From Daphnia carinata (taxonomy: Eukaryota > Arthropoda > Branchiopoda > Diplostraca > Daphniidae), in assembly GCF_022539665.2 (NCBI RefSeq), contig NC_081337.1:1836679-1900678 (forward strand): a stretch of DNA of 64,000 nt. The letters are read 5' to 3'. The position numbers and the translations under genes are program-made. Shown piece by piece: positions 1 to 14,900 of this stretch (position 1 is the stretch's first letter; the number at the start of each line of letters is the position of its first letter). The notes beneath the pieces are model-generated. The model was not told the DNA's origin. It searched no databases and was given only the letters and a program-made list of their open reading frames with translations.

Positions 1-3000
1 AGTTTTTCGCCAAACGCGATGGTTACCAGTCCAATATCCTTAACTATTTAAATCAAATGTACTTGTAATTGTAGTGAACTTTGTTTGTAAAATTCTAATG
101 ATTTCATTAAGCACAGTGATTTTCGCATTGAAATCGCAAAAATTAATAAAATTCGTCAAAAACAGGTTGCACATTCCAAGTTAGTAAGCATAGCCAAATA
201 TCGAATATTCAAAGAACCAAGGTTAGTCATCTTTTACCAAACGCCACCTGATGGTGAGTTTTGACAGCAGTTTTTCGCCAAACGCGATGGTTACCAGTCC
301 AATATCCTTAACTATTTAAATCAAATGTACTTGTAATTGTAGTGAACTTTGTTTGTAAAATTCTAATGATTTCATTAAGCACAGTGATTTTCGCATTGAA
401 ATCGCAAAAATTAATAAAATTCGTCAAAAACAGGTTGCACATTCCAAGTTAGTAAGCATAGCCAAATATCGAATATTCAAAGAACCAAGGTTAGTCATCT
501 TTTACCAAACGCAACCTGATGGTGAGTTTTGACAGCAGTTTTTCGCCAAACGCGATGGTTACCAGTCCAATATCCTTAACTATTTAAATCAAATGTACTT
601 GTAATTGTAGTGAACTTTGTTTGTAAAATTCTAATGATTTCATTAAGCACAGTGATTTTCGCATTGAAATCGCAAAAATTAATAAAATTCGTCAAAAACA
701 GGTTGCACATTCCAAGTTAGTAAGCATAGCCAAATATCGAATATTCAAAGAACCAAGGTTAGTCATCTTTTACCAAACGCCACCTGATGGTGAGTTTTGA
801 CAGCAGTTTTTCGCCAAACGCGATGGTTACCAGTCCAATATCCTTAACTATTTAAATCAAATGTACTTGTAATTGTAGTGAACTTTGTTTGTAAAATTCT
901 AATGATTTCATTAAGCACAGTGATTTTCGCATTGAAATCGCAAAAATTAATAAAATTCGTCAAAAACAGGTTGCACATTCCAAGTTAGTAAGCATAGCCA
1001 AATATCGAATATTCAAAGAACCAAGGTTAGTCATCTTTTACCAAACGCCACCGGATGGTGAGTTTTGACAGCAGTTTTTCGCCAAACGCGATGGTTACCA
1101 GTCCAATATCCTTAACTATTTAAATCAAATTTACTTGTAATTGTAATTGTAGTGAACTTTGTTTGTAAAATTCTAATGATTTCATTAAGCACAGTGATTT
1201 TCGCATTGAAATCGCAAAAATTAATAAAATTCGTCAAAAACAGGTTGCACATTCCAAGTTAGTAAGCATAGCCAAATATCGAATATTCAAAGAACCAAGG
1301 TTAGTCATCTTTTACCAAACGCCACCTGATGGTGAGTTTTGACAGCAGTTTTTCGCCAAACGCGATGGTTACCAGTCCAATATCCTTAACTATTTAAATC
1401 AAATGTACTTGTAATTGTAGTGAACTTTGTTTGTAAAATTCTAATGATTTCATTAAGCACAGTGATTTTCGCATTGAAATCGCAAAAATTAATAAAATTC
1501 GTCAAAAACAGGTTGCACATTCCAAGTTAGTAAGCATAGCCAAATATCGAATATTCAAAGAACCAAGGTTAGTCATCTTTTACCAAACGCCACCTGATGG
1601 TGAGTTTTGACAGCAGTTTTTCGCCAAACGCGATGGTTACCAGTCCAATATCCTTAACTATTTAAATCAAATGTACTTGTAATTGTAGTGAACTTTGTTT
1701 GTAAAATTCTAATGATTTCATTAAGCACAGTGATTTTCGCATTGAAATCGCAAAAATTAATAAAATTCGTCAAAAACAGGTTGCACATTCCAAGTTAGTA
1801 AGCATAGCCAAATATCGAATATTCAAAGAACCAAGGTTAGTCATCTTTTACCAAACGCCACCTGATGGTGAGTTTTGACAGCAGTTTTTCGCCAAACGCG
1901 ATGGTTACCAGTCCAATATCCTTAACTATTTAAATCAAATGTACTTGTAATTGTAGTGAACTTTGTTTGTAAAATTCTAATGATTTCATTAAGCACAGTG
2001 ATTTTCGCATTGAAATCGCAAAAATTAATAAAATTCGTCAAAAACAGGTTGCACATTCCAAGTTAGTAAGCATAGCCAAATATCGAATATTCAAAGAACC
2101 AAGGTTAGTCATCTTTTACCAAACGCCACCTGATGGTGAGTTTTGACAGCAGTTTTTCGCCAAACGCGATGGTTACCAGTCCAATATCCTTAACTATTTA
2201 AATCAAATGTACTTGTAATTGTAGTGAACTTTGTTTGTAAAATTCTAATGATTTCATTAAGCACAGTGATTTTCGCATTGAAATCGCAAAAATTAATAAA
2301 ATTCGTCAAAAACAGGTTGCACATTCCAAGTTAGTAAGCATAGCCAAATATCGAATATTCAAAGAACCAAGGTTAGTCATCTTTTACCAAACGCCACCTG
2401 ATGGTGAGTTTTGACAGCAGTTTTTCGCCAAACGCGATGGTTACCAGTCCAATATCCTTAACTATTTAAATCAAATGTACTTGTAATTGTAGTGAACTTT
2501 GTTTGTAAAATTCTAATGATTTCATTAAGCACAGTGATTTTCGCATTGAAATCGCAAAAATTAATAAAATTCGTCAAAAACAGGTTGCACATTCCAAGTT
2601 AGTAAGCATAGCCAAATATCGAATATTCAAAGAACCAAGGTTAGTCATCTTTTACCAAACGCCACCTGATGGTGAGTTTTGACAGCAGTTTTTCGCCAAA
2701 CGCGATGGTTACCAGTCCAATATCCTTAACTATTTAAATCAAATGTACTTGTAATTGTAGTGAACTTTGTTTGTAAAATTCTAATGATTTCATTAAGCAC
2801 AGTGATTTTCGCATTGAAATCGCAAAAATTAATAAAATTCGTCAAAAACAGGTTGCACATTCCAAGTTAGTAAGCATAGCCAAATATCGAATATTCAAAG
2901 AACCAAGGTTAGTCATCTTTTACCAAACGCCACCTGATGGTGAGTTTTGACAGTAGTTTTTCGCCAAACGCGATGGTTACCAGTCCAATATGCTTAACTA

Positions 3001-5872
3001 TTTAAATCAAATGTACTTGTAATTGTAGTGAACTTTGTTTGTAAAATTCTAATGATTTCATTAAGCACAGTGATTTTCGCATTGAAATCGCAAAAATTAA
3101 TAAAATTCGTCAAAAACAGGTTGCACATTCCAAGTTAGTAAGCATAGCCAAATATCGAATATTCAAAGAACCAAGGTTAGTCATCTTTTACCAAACGCCA
3201 CCTGATGGTGAGTTTTGACAGCAGTTTTTCGCCAAACGCGATGGTTACCAGTCCAATATCCTTAACTATTTAAATCAAATGTACTTGTAATTGTAGTGAA
3301 CTTTGTTTGTAAAATTCTAATGATTTCATTAAGCACAGTGATTTTCGCATTGAAATCGCAAAAAATTAATAAAAATTCGTCAAAAACAGGTTGCACATTC
3401 CAAGTTAGTAAGCATAGCCAAATATCGAATATTCAAAGAACCAAGGTTAGTCATCTTTTACCAAACGCCACCTGATGGTGAGTTTTGACAGCAGTTTTTC
3501 GCCAAACGCGATGGTTACCAGTCCAATATCCTTAACTATTTAAATCAAATGTACTTGTAATTGTAGTGAACTTTGTTTGTAAAATTCTAATGATTTCATT
3601 AAGCACAGTGATTTTCGCATTGAAATCGCAAAAATTAATAAAATTCGTCAAAAACAGGTTGCACATTCCAAGTTAGTAAGCATAGCCAAATATCGAATAT
3701 TCAAAGAACCAAGGTTAGTCATCTTTTACCAAACGCCACCTGATGGTGAGTTTTGACAGCAGTTTTTCGCCAAACGCGATGGTTACCAGTCCAATATCCT
3801 TAACTATTTAAATCAAATGTACTTGTAATTGTAGTGAACTTTGTTTGTAAAATTCTAATGATTTCATTAAGCACAGTGATTTTCGCATTGAAATCGCAAA
3901 AATTAATAAAATTCGTCAAAAACAGGTTGCACATTCCAAGTTAGTAAGCATAGCCAAATATCGAATATTCAAAGAACCAAGGTTAGTCATCTTTTACCAA
4001 ACGCCACCTGATGGTGAGTTTTGACAGCAGTTTTTCGCCAAACGCGATGGTTACCAGTCCAATATCCTTAACTATTTAAATCAAATGTACTTGTAATTGT
4101 AGTGAACTTTGTTTGTAAAATTCTAATGATTTCATTAAGCACAGTGATTTTCGCATTGAAATCGCAAAAATTAATAAAATTCGTCAAAAACAGGTTGCAC
4201 ATTCCAAGTTAGTAAGCATAGCCAAATATCGAATATTCAAAGAACCAAGGTTAGTCATCTTTTACCAAACGCCACCTGATGGTGAGTTTTGACAGCAGTT
4301 TTTCGCCAAACGCGATGGTTACCAGTCCAATATCCTTAACTATTTAAATCAAATGTACTTGTAATTGTAGTGAACTTTGTTTGTAAAATTCTAATGATTT
4401 CATTAAGCACAGTGATTTTCGCATTGAAATGGCAAAAATTAATAAAATTCGTCAAAAACAGGTTGCACATTCCAAGTTAGTAAGCATAGCCAAATATCGA
4501 ATATTCAAAGAACCAAGGTTAGTCATCTTTTACCAAACGCCACCTGATGGTGAGTTTTGACAGCAGTTTTTCGCCAAACGCGATGGTTACCAGTCCAATA
4601 TCCTTAACTATTTAAATCAAATGTACTTGTAATTGTAGTGAACTTTGTTTGTAAAATTCTAATGATTTCATTAAGTACAGTGATTTTCGCATTGAAATCG
4701 CAAAAATTAATAAAATTCGTCAAAAACAGGTTGCACATTCCAAGTTAGTAAGCATAGCCAAATATCGAATATTCAAAGAACCAAGGTTAGTCATCTTTTA
4801 CCAAACGCCACCTGATGGTGAGTTTTGACAGCAGTTTTTCGCCAAACGCGATGGTTACCAGTCCAATATCCTTAACTATTTAAATCAAATGTACTTGTAA
4901 TTGTAGTGAACTTTGTTTGTAAAATTCTAATGATTTCATTAAGCACAGTGATTTTCGCATTGAAATCGCAAAAATTAATAAAATTCGTCAAAAACAGGTT
5001 GCACATTCCAAGTTAGTAAGCATAGCCAAATATCGAATATTCAAAGAACCAAGGTTAGTCATCTTTTACCAAACGCCACCTGATGGTGAGTTTTGACAGC
5101 AGTTTTTCGCCAAACGCGATGGTTACCAGTCCAATATCCTTAACTATTTAAATCAAATGTACTTGTAATTGTAGTGAACTTTGTTTGTAAAATTCTAATG
5201 ATTTCATTAAGCACAGTGATTTTCGCATTGAAATCGCAAAAATTAATAAAATTCGTCAAAAACAGGTTGCACATTCCAAGTTAGTAAGCATAGCCAAATA
5301 TCGAATATTCAAAGAACCAAGGTTAGTCATCTTTTACCAAACGCCACCTGATGGTGAGTTTTGACAGCAGTTTTTCGCCAAACGCGATGGTTACCAGTCC
5401 AATATCTTTAACTATTTAAATCAAATGTACTTGTAATTGTAGTGAACTTTGTTTGTAAAATTCTAATGATTTCATTAAGCACAGTGATTTTCGCATTGAA
5501 ATCGCAAAAATTAATAAAATTCGTCAAAAACAGGTTGCACATTCCAAGTTAGTAAGCATAGCCAAATATCGAATATTCAAAGAACCAAGGTTAGTCATCT
5601 TTTACCAAACGCCACCTGATGGTGAGTTTTGACAGCAGTTTTTCGCCAAACGCGATGGTTACCAGTCCAATATCCTTAACTATTTAAATCAAATGTACTT
5701 GTAATTGTAGTGAACTTTGTTTGTAAAATTCTAATGATTTCATTAAGCACAGTGATTTTCGCATTGAAATCGCAAAAATTAATAAAATTCGTCAAAAACA
5801 GGTTGCACATTCCAAGTTAGTAAGCATAGCCAAATATCGAATATTCAAAGAACCAAGGTTAGTCATCTTTTA
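1..5872 (+). repeat. 268-bp tandem satellite array (21 full copies plus one partial)
   Basis: The motif agtttttcgccaaacgcgat recurs at 1, 269, 537, 805, 1073, 1347, 1615 and so on to 5637, giving a 268-bp period. The last copy is cut at 236 bp by the N gap. Copies are nearly identical, with only scattered single-base changes (for example near 2953, 2991, 4431, 4675 and 5407). The copy starting at 1073 is 274 bp because a ttgtaa hexamer is duplicated, and the copy at 3223 is 270 bp because of two extra A bases. The unit is AT-rich. It holds a perfect 8-bp palindrome GAATATTC and a CACC-TGAT-GGTG stem. It shows no resemblance by eye to the 70-bp satellite and has no long reading frame. The left end is open, so the array continues beyond the window. 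Confidence 0.97.
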
Positions 5873-5972
5873 NNNNNNNNNNNNNNNNNNNNNNNNNNNN
5901 NNNNNNNNNNNNNNNNNNNNNNNNNNNNNNNNNNNNNNNNNNNNNNNNNNNNNNNNNNNNNNNNNNNNNNNN
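5873..5972. other. Assembly gap (100 N)
   Basis: Exactly 100 N separate the 268-bp satellite from the 70-bp satellite. A round 100 is the usual placeholder for a gap of unknown size, so the true distance and the real junction between the two satellite families are not known. Confidence 0.99.
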
Positions 5973-8900
5973 GTATTTGATGCTGTTTGAATGTAGATAT
6001 TGAAACTCACTGTATAACACTATATTCACATTGAATACACGTATATTTGATGCTGTTTGAATGTAGATATTGAAACTGATTCTATAACACTATATTCACA
6101 TTGAATACACGTATATTTGATGCTGTTTGAATGTAGATATTGAAACTCACTGTATCACACTATATTCACATTGAATACACACATATATTTGATGCTGTTT
6201 TAATGTGGATATTTAAACTCACTGTATCACACTATATTCACATTGAATACACGTATATTTGATGCTGTTTGAATGTAGATAATGAAACTCACTGTATAAC
6301 ACTATATTCACATTGAATACACGTATATTTGATGCTGTTTGAATGTAGATAATGAAACTCACTGTATAACACTATATTCACATTGAATACACGTATATTT
6401 GATGCTGTTTGAATGTAGATCATTGAAACTGATTCTATAACACTATATTCACATTGAATACACGTATATTTGATGCTGTTTGAATGTAGATATTGAAACT
6501 CACTGTATCACACTATATTCACATTGAATACACGTATATTTGATGCTGTTTGAATGTAGATATTTAAACTGATTCTATAACACTATATTCACATTGAATA
6601 CACGTATATTTGATGCTGTTTGAATGTAGATATTGAAACTGATTCTATAACACTATATTCACATTGAATACACGTATATTTGATGCTGTTTGAATGTAGA
6701 TATTGAAACTGATTGTATCACACTATATTCACATTGAATACACGTATATTTGATGCTGTTTGAATGTAGATATTGAAACTCACTGTATCACACTATATTC
6801 ACATTGAATACACGTATATTTGATGCTGTTTGAATGTAGATATTGAAACTCACTGTATCACACTATATTCACATTGAATACACGTATATTTGATGCTGTT
6901 TGAATGTAGATATTGAAACTGATTGTATCACACTATATTCACATTGAATACACGTATATTTGATGCTGTTTGAATGTAGATATTGAAACTCACTGTATCA
7001 CACTATATTCACATTGAATACACGTATATTTGATGCTGTTTGAATGTAGATATTGAAACTCACTGTATCACACTATATTCACATTGAATACACGTATATT
7101 TGATGCTGTTTGAATGTAGATATTGAAACTCACTGTATCACACTATATTCACATTGAATACACGTATATTTGATGCTGTTTGAATGTAGATATTGAAACT
7201 CACTGTATCACACTATATTCACATTGAATACACGTATATTTGATGCTGTTTGAATGTAGATATTGAAACTCACTGTATCACACTATATTCACATTGAATA
7301 CACGTATATTTGATGCTGTTTGAATGTAGATATTGAAACTGATTCTATAACACTATATTCACATTGAATACAGGTATATTTGATGCTGTTTGAATGTAGA
7401 TATTGAAACTCACTGTATCACACTATATTCACATTGAATACACGTATATTTGATGCTGTTTGAATGTAGATATTGAAACTGATTCTATAACACTATATTC
7501 ACATTGAATACACACGTATATTTGATGCTGTTTGAATGTAGATCATGAAACTCATTCTATAACACTATATTCACATTGAATACACGTATATTTGATGCTG
7601 TTTGAATGTAGATATTGAAACTGATTCTATAACACTATATTCACATTGAATACACGTATATTTGATGCTGTTTGAATGTAGATATTGAAACTGATTCTAT
7701 AACACTATATTCACATTGAATACACGTATATTTGATGCTGTTTGAATGTAGATATTGAAACTGACTGTATAACAGTATTTTCATATTGAATACACGTATA
7801 TTTGATACTGTTTGAATGTAGATCATGAAACTCACTCTATAACACTATATTCACATTGAATACACGTATATTTGATGCTGTTTGAATGTAGATATTGAAA
7901 CTCACTGTATCACACTATATTCACATTGAATACACGTATATTTGATGCTGTTTGAATGTAGATATTGAAACTGATTCTATCACACTATATTCACATTGAA
8001 TACACGTATATTTGATGCTGTTTGAATGTAGATATTGAAACTGATTCTATAACACTATATTCACATTGAATACACGTATATTTGATGCTGTTTGAATGTA
8101 GATATTGAAACTCACTGTATCACACTATATTCACATTGAATACACGTATATTTGATGCTGTTTGAATGTAGATATTGAAACTGATTCTATAACACTATAT
8201 TCACATTGAATACACGTATATTTGATGCTGTTTGAATGTAGATATTGAAACTCACTGTATCACACTATATTCACATTGAATACACGTATATTTGATGCTG
8301 TTTGAATGTAGATATTGAAACTCACTGTATCACACTATATTCACATTGAATACACGTATATTTGATGCTGTTTGAATGTAGATATTGAAACTCACTCTAT
8401 CACACTATATTCACATTGAATACACGTATATTTGATGCTGTTTGAATGTAGATATTGAAACTCACTGTATCACACTATATTCACATTGAATACACGTATA
8501 TTTGATGCTGTTTGAATGTAGATATTGAAACTGATTCTATAACACTATATTCACATTGAATACACGTATATTTGATGCTGTTTGAATGTAGATATTGAAA
8601 CTGATTCTATCACACTATATTCACATTGAATACACGTATATTTGATGCTGTTTGAATGTAGATATTGAAACTGATTCTATCACACTATATTCACATTGAA
8701 TACACGTATATTTGATGCTGTTTGAATGTAGATATTGAAACTCACTGTATCACACTATATTCACATTGAATACACGTATATTTGATGCTGTTTGAATGTA
8801 GATATTGAAACTCATGTATCACACTATATTCACATTGAATACACGTATATTTGATGCTGTTTGAATGTAGATCATTGAAACTGATTCTATAACACTATAT

Positions 8901-11900
8901 TCACATTGAATACACGTATATTTGATGCTGTTTGAATGTAGATATTGAAACTCACTATATCACACTATATTCACATTGAATACACGTATATTTAATGCTG
9001 TTTGAATGTAGATCATTGAAACTGATTCTATAACACTATATTCACATTGAATACACGTATATTTGATGCTGTTTGAATGTAGATATTGAAACTCACTGTA
9101 TCACACTATATTCACATTGAATACACGTATATTTGATGCTGTTTGAATGTAGATCATAAACCGTTTCTATACACTATATTCACATTGAATACACGTATAT
9201 TTGATGCTGTTTGAATGTAGATATTGAAACTGATTCTATAACACTATATTCACATTGAATACACGTATATTTGATGCTGTTTGAATGTAGATATTGAAAC
9301 TCACTGTATCACACTATATTCACATTGAATACACGTATATTTGATGCTGTTTGAATGTAGATATTGAAACTCACTGTATCACACTATATTCACATTGAAT
9401 ACACGTATATTTGATGCTGTTTGAATGTAGATATGAAACTGATTCTATAACACTATATTCACATTGAATACACGTATATTTGATGCTGTTTGAATGTAGA
9501 TATTGAAACTCACTGTATCACACTATATTCACATTGAATACACGTATATTTGATGCTGTGTAATGTACATATTGAAACTCATTGTATCACACTATATTCA
9601 CAACGAATACACGTATATTTGTTGCTGTTTGAATGTAGATATTGAAACTCACTGTATCACACTATATTCACATTGAATACACGTATTTCATAATGTTTGA
9701 ATGTACATCATGAAACTGATTCTATAACACTATATTCACATTGAATACACATATATTTGATGCTATTGGAATGTAGATATTGAAACTCACTGTATCACAC
9801 TATATTCACATTGAATAAAGATATATTTGATACTGTTTGAAGGTACATCATGAAACTGATTCTATAACACTATATTCACATTGAATACACGTATATTTGA
9901 TGCTGTTTGAATGTAGATATTGAAACTCACTGTATCACACTATATTCACATTGAATATACGTATATTTGATGCTGTTTGAATGTAGATATTGAAACTCAC
10001 TGTATCACTATATTCACATTGAATACGTATGTTCATAATGTTTGAATGTACATCATGGAAACTGATTCTATAACACTATGTTCACATTAAATACACATAT
10101 ATTTGATGCTGTTTGAATGTAGATATTGAAACTCACTGTATCACTATATTCACATTGAATACACGTATATTTGATGCTTTTTGAATGTAGATATTGAAAC
10201 TCACTGTATCACACTATATTCACATTGAATACACGTATATTTGATGCTGTTTGAATGTAGATATTGAAACTCACTGTATCACACTATATTCACATTGAAT
10301 ACACGTATATTTGATGCTGTTTGAATGTAGATATTGAAACTCACTGTATCACACTATATTCACATTGAATACACGTATATTTATACTGATTGGATGTAGA
10401 TGATGAAACTCACTGTATCATACTATATTCACAATGAATACACGTATATTTGATGCTGTTTGAATGTAGATCATGAAACTGATTCTGTAACACTATATTC
10501 ACACTGAATACACGTATATTTGATAATGTTTGAATGTAGATAATGAAACTGATTCTATAACACTATATTCACATTGAATACACGTATATTTGGTACTGTT
10601 TGAATGTAGATCATGAAACTGATTCTATAGCACTATATTCACATTGAATACACGTATATTTGATGCTGTTTGAATGTAGATCATTAAACTGATTCTATAA
10701 CACTATATTCACATTGAATACACGTATATTTGATGCTGTTTGAATGTAGATATTGAAACTCACTGTATCATACTATATTCACATTGAATACACGTATATT
10801 TGATGCTGTTTGAATGTAGATATTGAAACTCACTGTATCACACTATATTCACATTGAATACACGTATATTTGATACTGTTTGAATGTAGATCATGAAACT
10901 GATTCTATAACACTATATTCACATTGAATACACGTATATTTGATACTGTTTGAATGTAGATATTGAAACTCACTGTATCACTATATTCACATTGAATACA
11001 CGTATATTTGATACTGTTTGAATGTAGATCATGAAACTGATTCTATAACACTATATTCACATTGAATACACGTATATTTGATGCTGTTTGAATGTAGATA
11101 TTGAAACTCACTGTATCACACTATATTCACATTGAATACACGTATATTTGATGCTGTTTGAATGTAGATCATTGAAACTGATTCTATAACACTATATTCA
11201 CATTGAATACACGTATATTTGATGCTGTTTGAATGTAGATATTGAAACTCACTGTATCACACTATATTCACATTGAATACACGTATATTTGATGCTGTTT
11301 GAATGTAGATATTGAAACTCACTGTATCATACTATATTCACATTGAATACACGTATATTTGATGCTGTTTGAATGTAGATATTGAAACTCATTCTATCAC
11401 ACTATATTCACATTGAATACACGTATATTTGATGCTGTTTGAATGTAGATATTGAAACTCATGTATCACACTATATTCACATTGAATACACGTATATTTG
11501 ATACTGTTTGAATGTAGATCATGAAACTGATTCTATAACACTATATTCACATTGAATACACGTATATTTGATGCTGTTTGAATGTAGATATGAAACTGAT
11601 TCTGTATAACACTATATTCACATTGAATACACGTATATTTGATGCTGTTTGAATGTAGATATTGAAACTCACTGTATCACACTATATTCACATTGAATAC
11701 ACGTATATTTGATGCTGTTTGAATGTAGATATTGAAACTCACTGTATCACACTATATTCACATTGAATACACGTATATTTGATGCTGTTTGAATGTAGAT
11801 ATTGAAACTCACTGTATCACACTATATTCACATTGAATACACGTATATTTGATGCTGTTTGAATGTAGATATTGAAACTCATTCTATCACACTATATTCA

Positions 11901-14900
11901 CATTGAATACACGTATATTTGATGCTGTTTGAATGTAGATATTGAAACTCACTGTATCACACTATATTCACATTGAATACACGTATATTTGATGCTGTTT
12001 GAATGTAGATATTGAAACTCATTCTATCACACTATATTCACATTGAATACACGTATATTTGATGCTGTTTGAATGTAGATATTGAAACTCACTGTATCAC
12101 ACTATATTCACATTGAATACACGTATATTTGATGCTGTTTGAATGTAGATATTGAAACTCACTGTAACACTATATTCACATTGAATACACGTATATTTGA
12201 TGCTGTTTGAATGTAGATATTGAAACTCACTGTATCACACTATATTCACATTGAATACACGTATATTTGATGCTGTTTGAATGTAGATATTGAAACTGAT
12301 TCTATCACACTATATTCACATTGAATACACGTATATTTGATGCTGTTTGAATGTAGATATTGAAACTCATTGTATCACACTATATTCACATTGAATACAC
12401 GTATATTTGATGCTGTTTGAATGTAGATATTGAAACTCACTGTATCACACTATATTCACATTGAATACACGTATATTTGATGCTGTTTGAATGTAGATCA
12501 TGAAACTGATTCTATAACACTATATTGACATTGACTACACGTATATTTGATACTGTTTGAATGTAGATATTGAAACTCACTGTATAACACTATATTCACA
12601 TTGAATACACGTATATTTGATGCTGTTTGAATGTAGATATTGAAACTCACTGTATCACTCTATATTCACATTGGATACAGGTATATTTGATACTGTTTAA
12701 ATGTAGATCAAGAAACTGATTCTATAACACTATATTCACATTGAATACACGTATATTTGATGCTGTTTGAATGTAGATATTGAAACTCACTGTATCATAC
12801 TATATTCACATTGAATACACATATATTTGATACTGTTTGAATGTAGATCATTGAAACTGATTGTATCACACTATATTCACATTGAATACACGTATATTTG
12901 ATGCTGTTTGAATGTAGATATTGAAACTCACTGTATCACACTATATTCACATTGAATACACGTATATTTGATGCTGTTTGAATGTAGATATTGAAACTGA
13001 TTCTATAACACACTATATTCACATTGAATACACGAACATTTGATGCTGTTTGAATGTAGATATTGAAACTCACTGTATCACACTATATTCACATTGAATA
13101 CACGTATATTTGATGCTGTTTGAATGTAGATATTGAAACTCACTGTATCACACTATATTCACATTGAATACACGTATATTTGATACTGTTTGAATGTAGA
13201 TCATGAAACTGATTCTATAACACTATATTCACATTGAATACACGTATATTTGATGCTGTTTAAATGTAGATATTGAAACTCACTGTATCACACTATATTC
13301 ACATTGAATACACGTATATTTGATGCTGTTTGAATGTAGATATTGAAACTCACTGTATCACACTATATTCACATTGAATACACGTATATTTGATGCTGTT
13401 TGAATGTAGATATGAAACTGATTCTATAACACTATATTCACATTGAATACACGTATATTTGATGCTGTTTGAATGTAGATATTGAAACTGATTCTGTATC
13501 ACACTATATTCACATTGAATACACGTATATTTGATGCTGTTTGAATGTAGATATTGAAACTCACTGTATCACACTATATTCACATTGAATACACGTATAT
13601 TTGATGCTGTTTGAATGTAGATATTGAAACTCACTGTATCATACTATATTCACATTGAATACACGTATATTTGATACTGTTTGAATGTAGATATTGAAAC
13701 TCATTCTATATCACACTATATTCACATTGAATACACGTATATTTGATGCTGTTTGAATGTAGATATTGAAACTCACTGTATCACACTATATTCACATTGA
13801 ATACACGTATATTTGATGCTGTTTGAATGTAGATATTGAAACTGACTGTATCACACTATATTCACATTGAATACACGTATAATTGATGCTGTTTGAATGT
13901 AGATATTGAAACTCACTGTATCACACTATATTCACATTGAATACACGTATATTTGATGCTGTTTGAATGTAGATATTGAAACTCACTGTATCACACTATA
14001 TTCACATTGAATACACGTATATTTGATACTGTTTGAATGTAGATCATGAAACTGATTCTATAACACTATATTCACATTGAATACACGTATATTTGATGCT
14101 GTTTGAATGTAGATATTGAAACTCATTGTATCAACACTATATTCACATTGAATACACGTATATTTGATGCTGTTTGAATGTAGATATTGAAACTCACTGT
14201 ATCACACTATATTCACATTGAATACACGTATATTTGATGCTGTTTGAATGTAGATATTGAAACTCACTGTATCACACTATATTCACATTGAATACACGTA
14301 TATTTGATGCTGTTTGAATGTAGATATTGAAACTCATTGTATCACACTATATTCACAATGAATACACGTATAATTGATGCAGATAGAATGTAGATCAAGA
14401 AACTGATTCTATCACACTATATTCACATTGAATACACGTATATTTGATGCTGTTTGAATGTAGATATTGAAACTCACTGTATCACACTATATTCACATTG
14501 AATACACGTATATTTGATGCTGTTTGAATGTAGATATTGAAACTCACTGTATCACACTATATTCACATTGAATACACGTATATTTGATGCTGTTTGAATG
14601 TAGATATTGAAACTCACTGTATCACACTATATTCACATTGAATACACGTATATTTGATGCTGTTTGAATGTAGATATTGAAACTCACTGTATCACACTAT
14701 ATTCACATTGAATACACGTATATTTGATGCTGTTTGAATGTAGATATTGAAACTGATTCTATAACACTATATTCACATTGAATACACGTATATTTGATGC
14801 TGTTTGAATGTAGATATTTGAAACTGACTCTATACACTATATTCACATTGAATACACGTATATTTGATGCTGTTTGAATGTAGATATTGAAACTCACTGT

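Noticed and set aside
1-5872. CENP-B box in the 268-bp satellite
   Set aside because: No match to the TTCG....CGGG core was seen in the unit.
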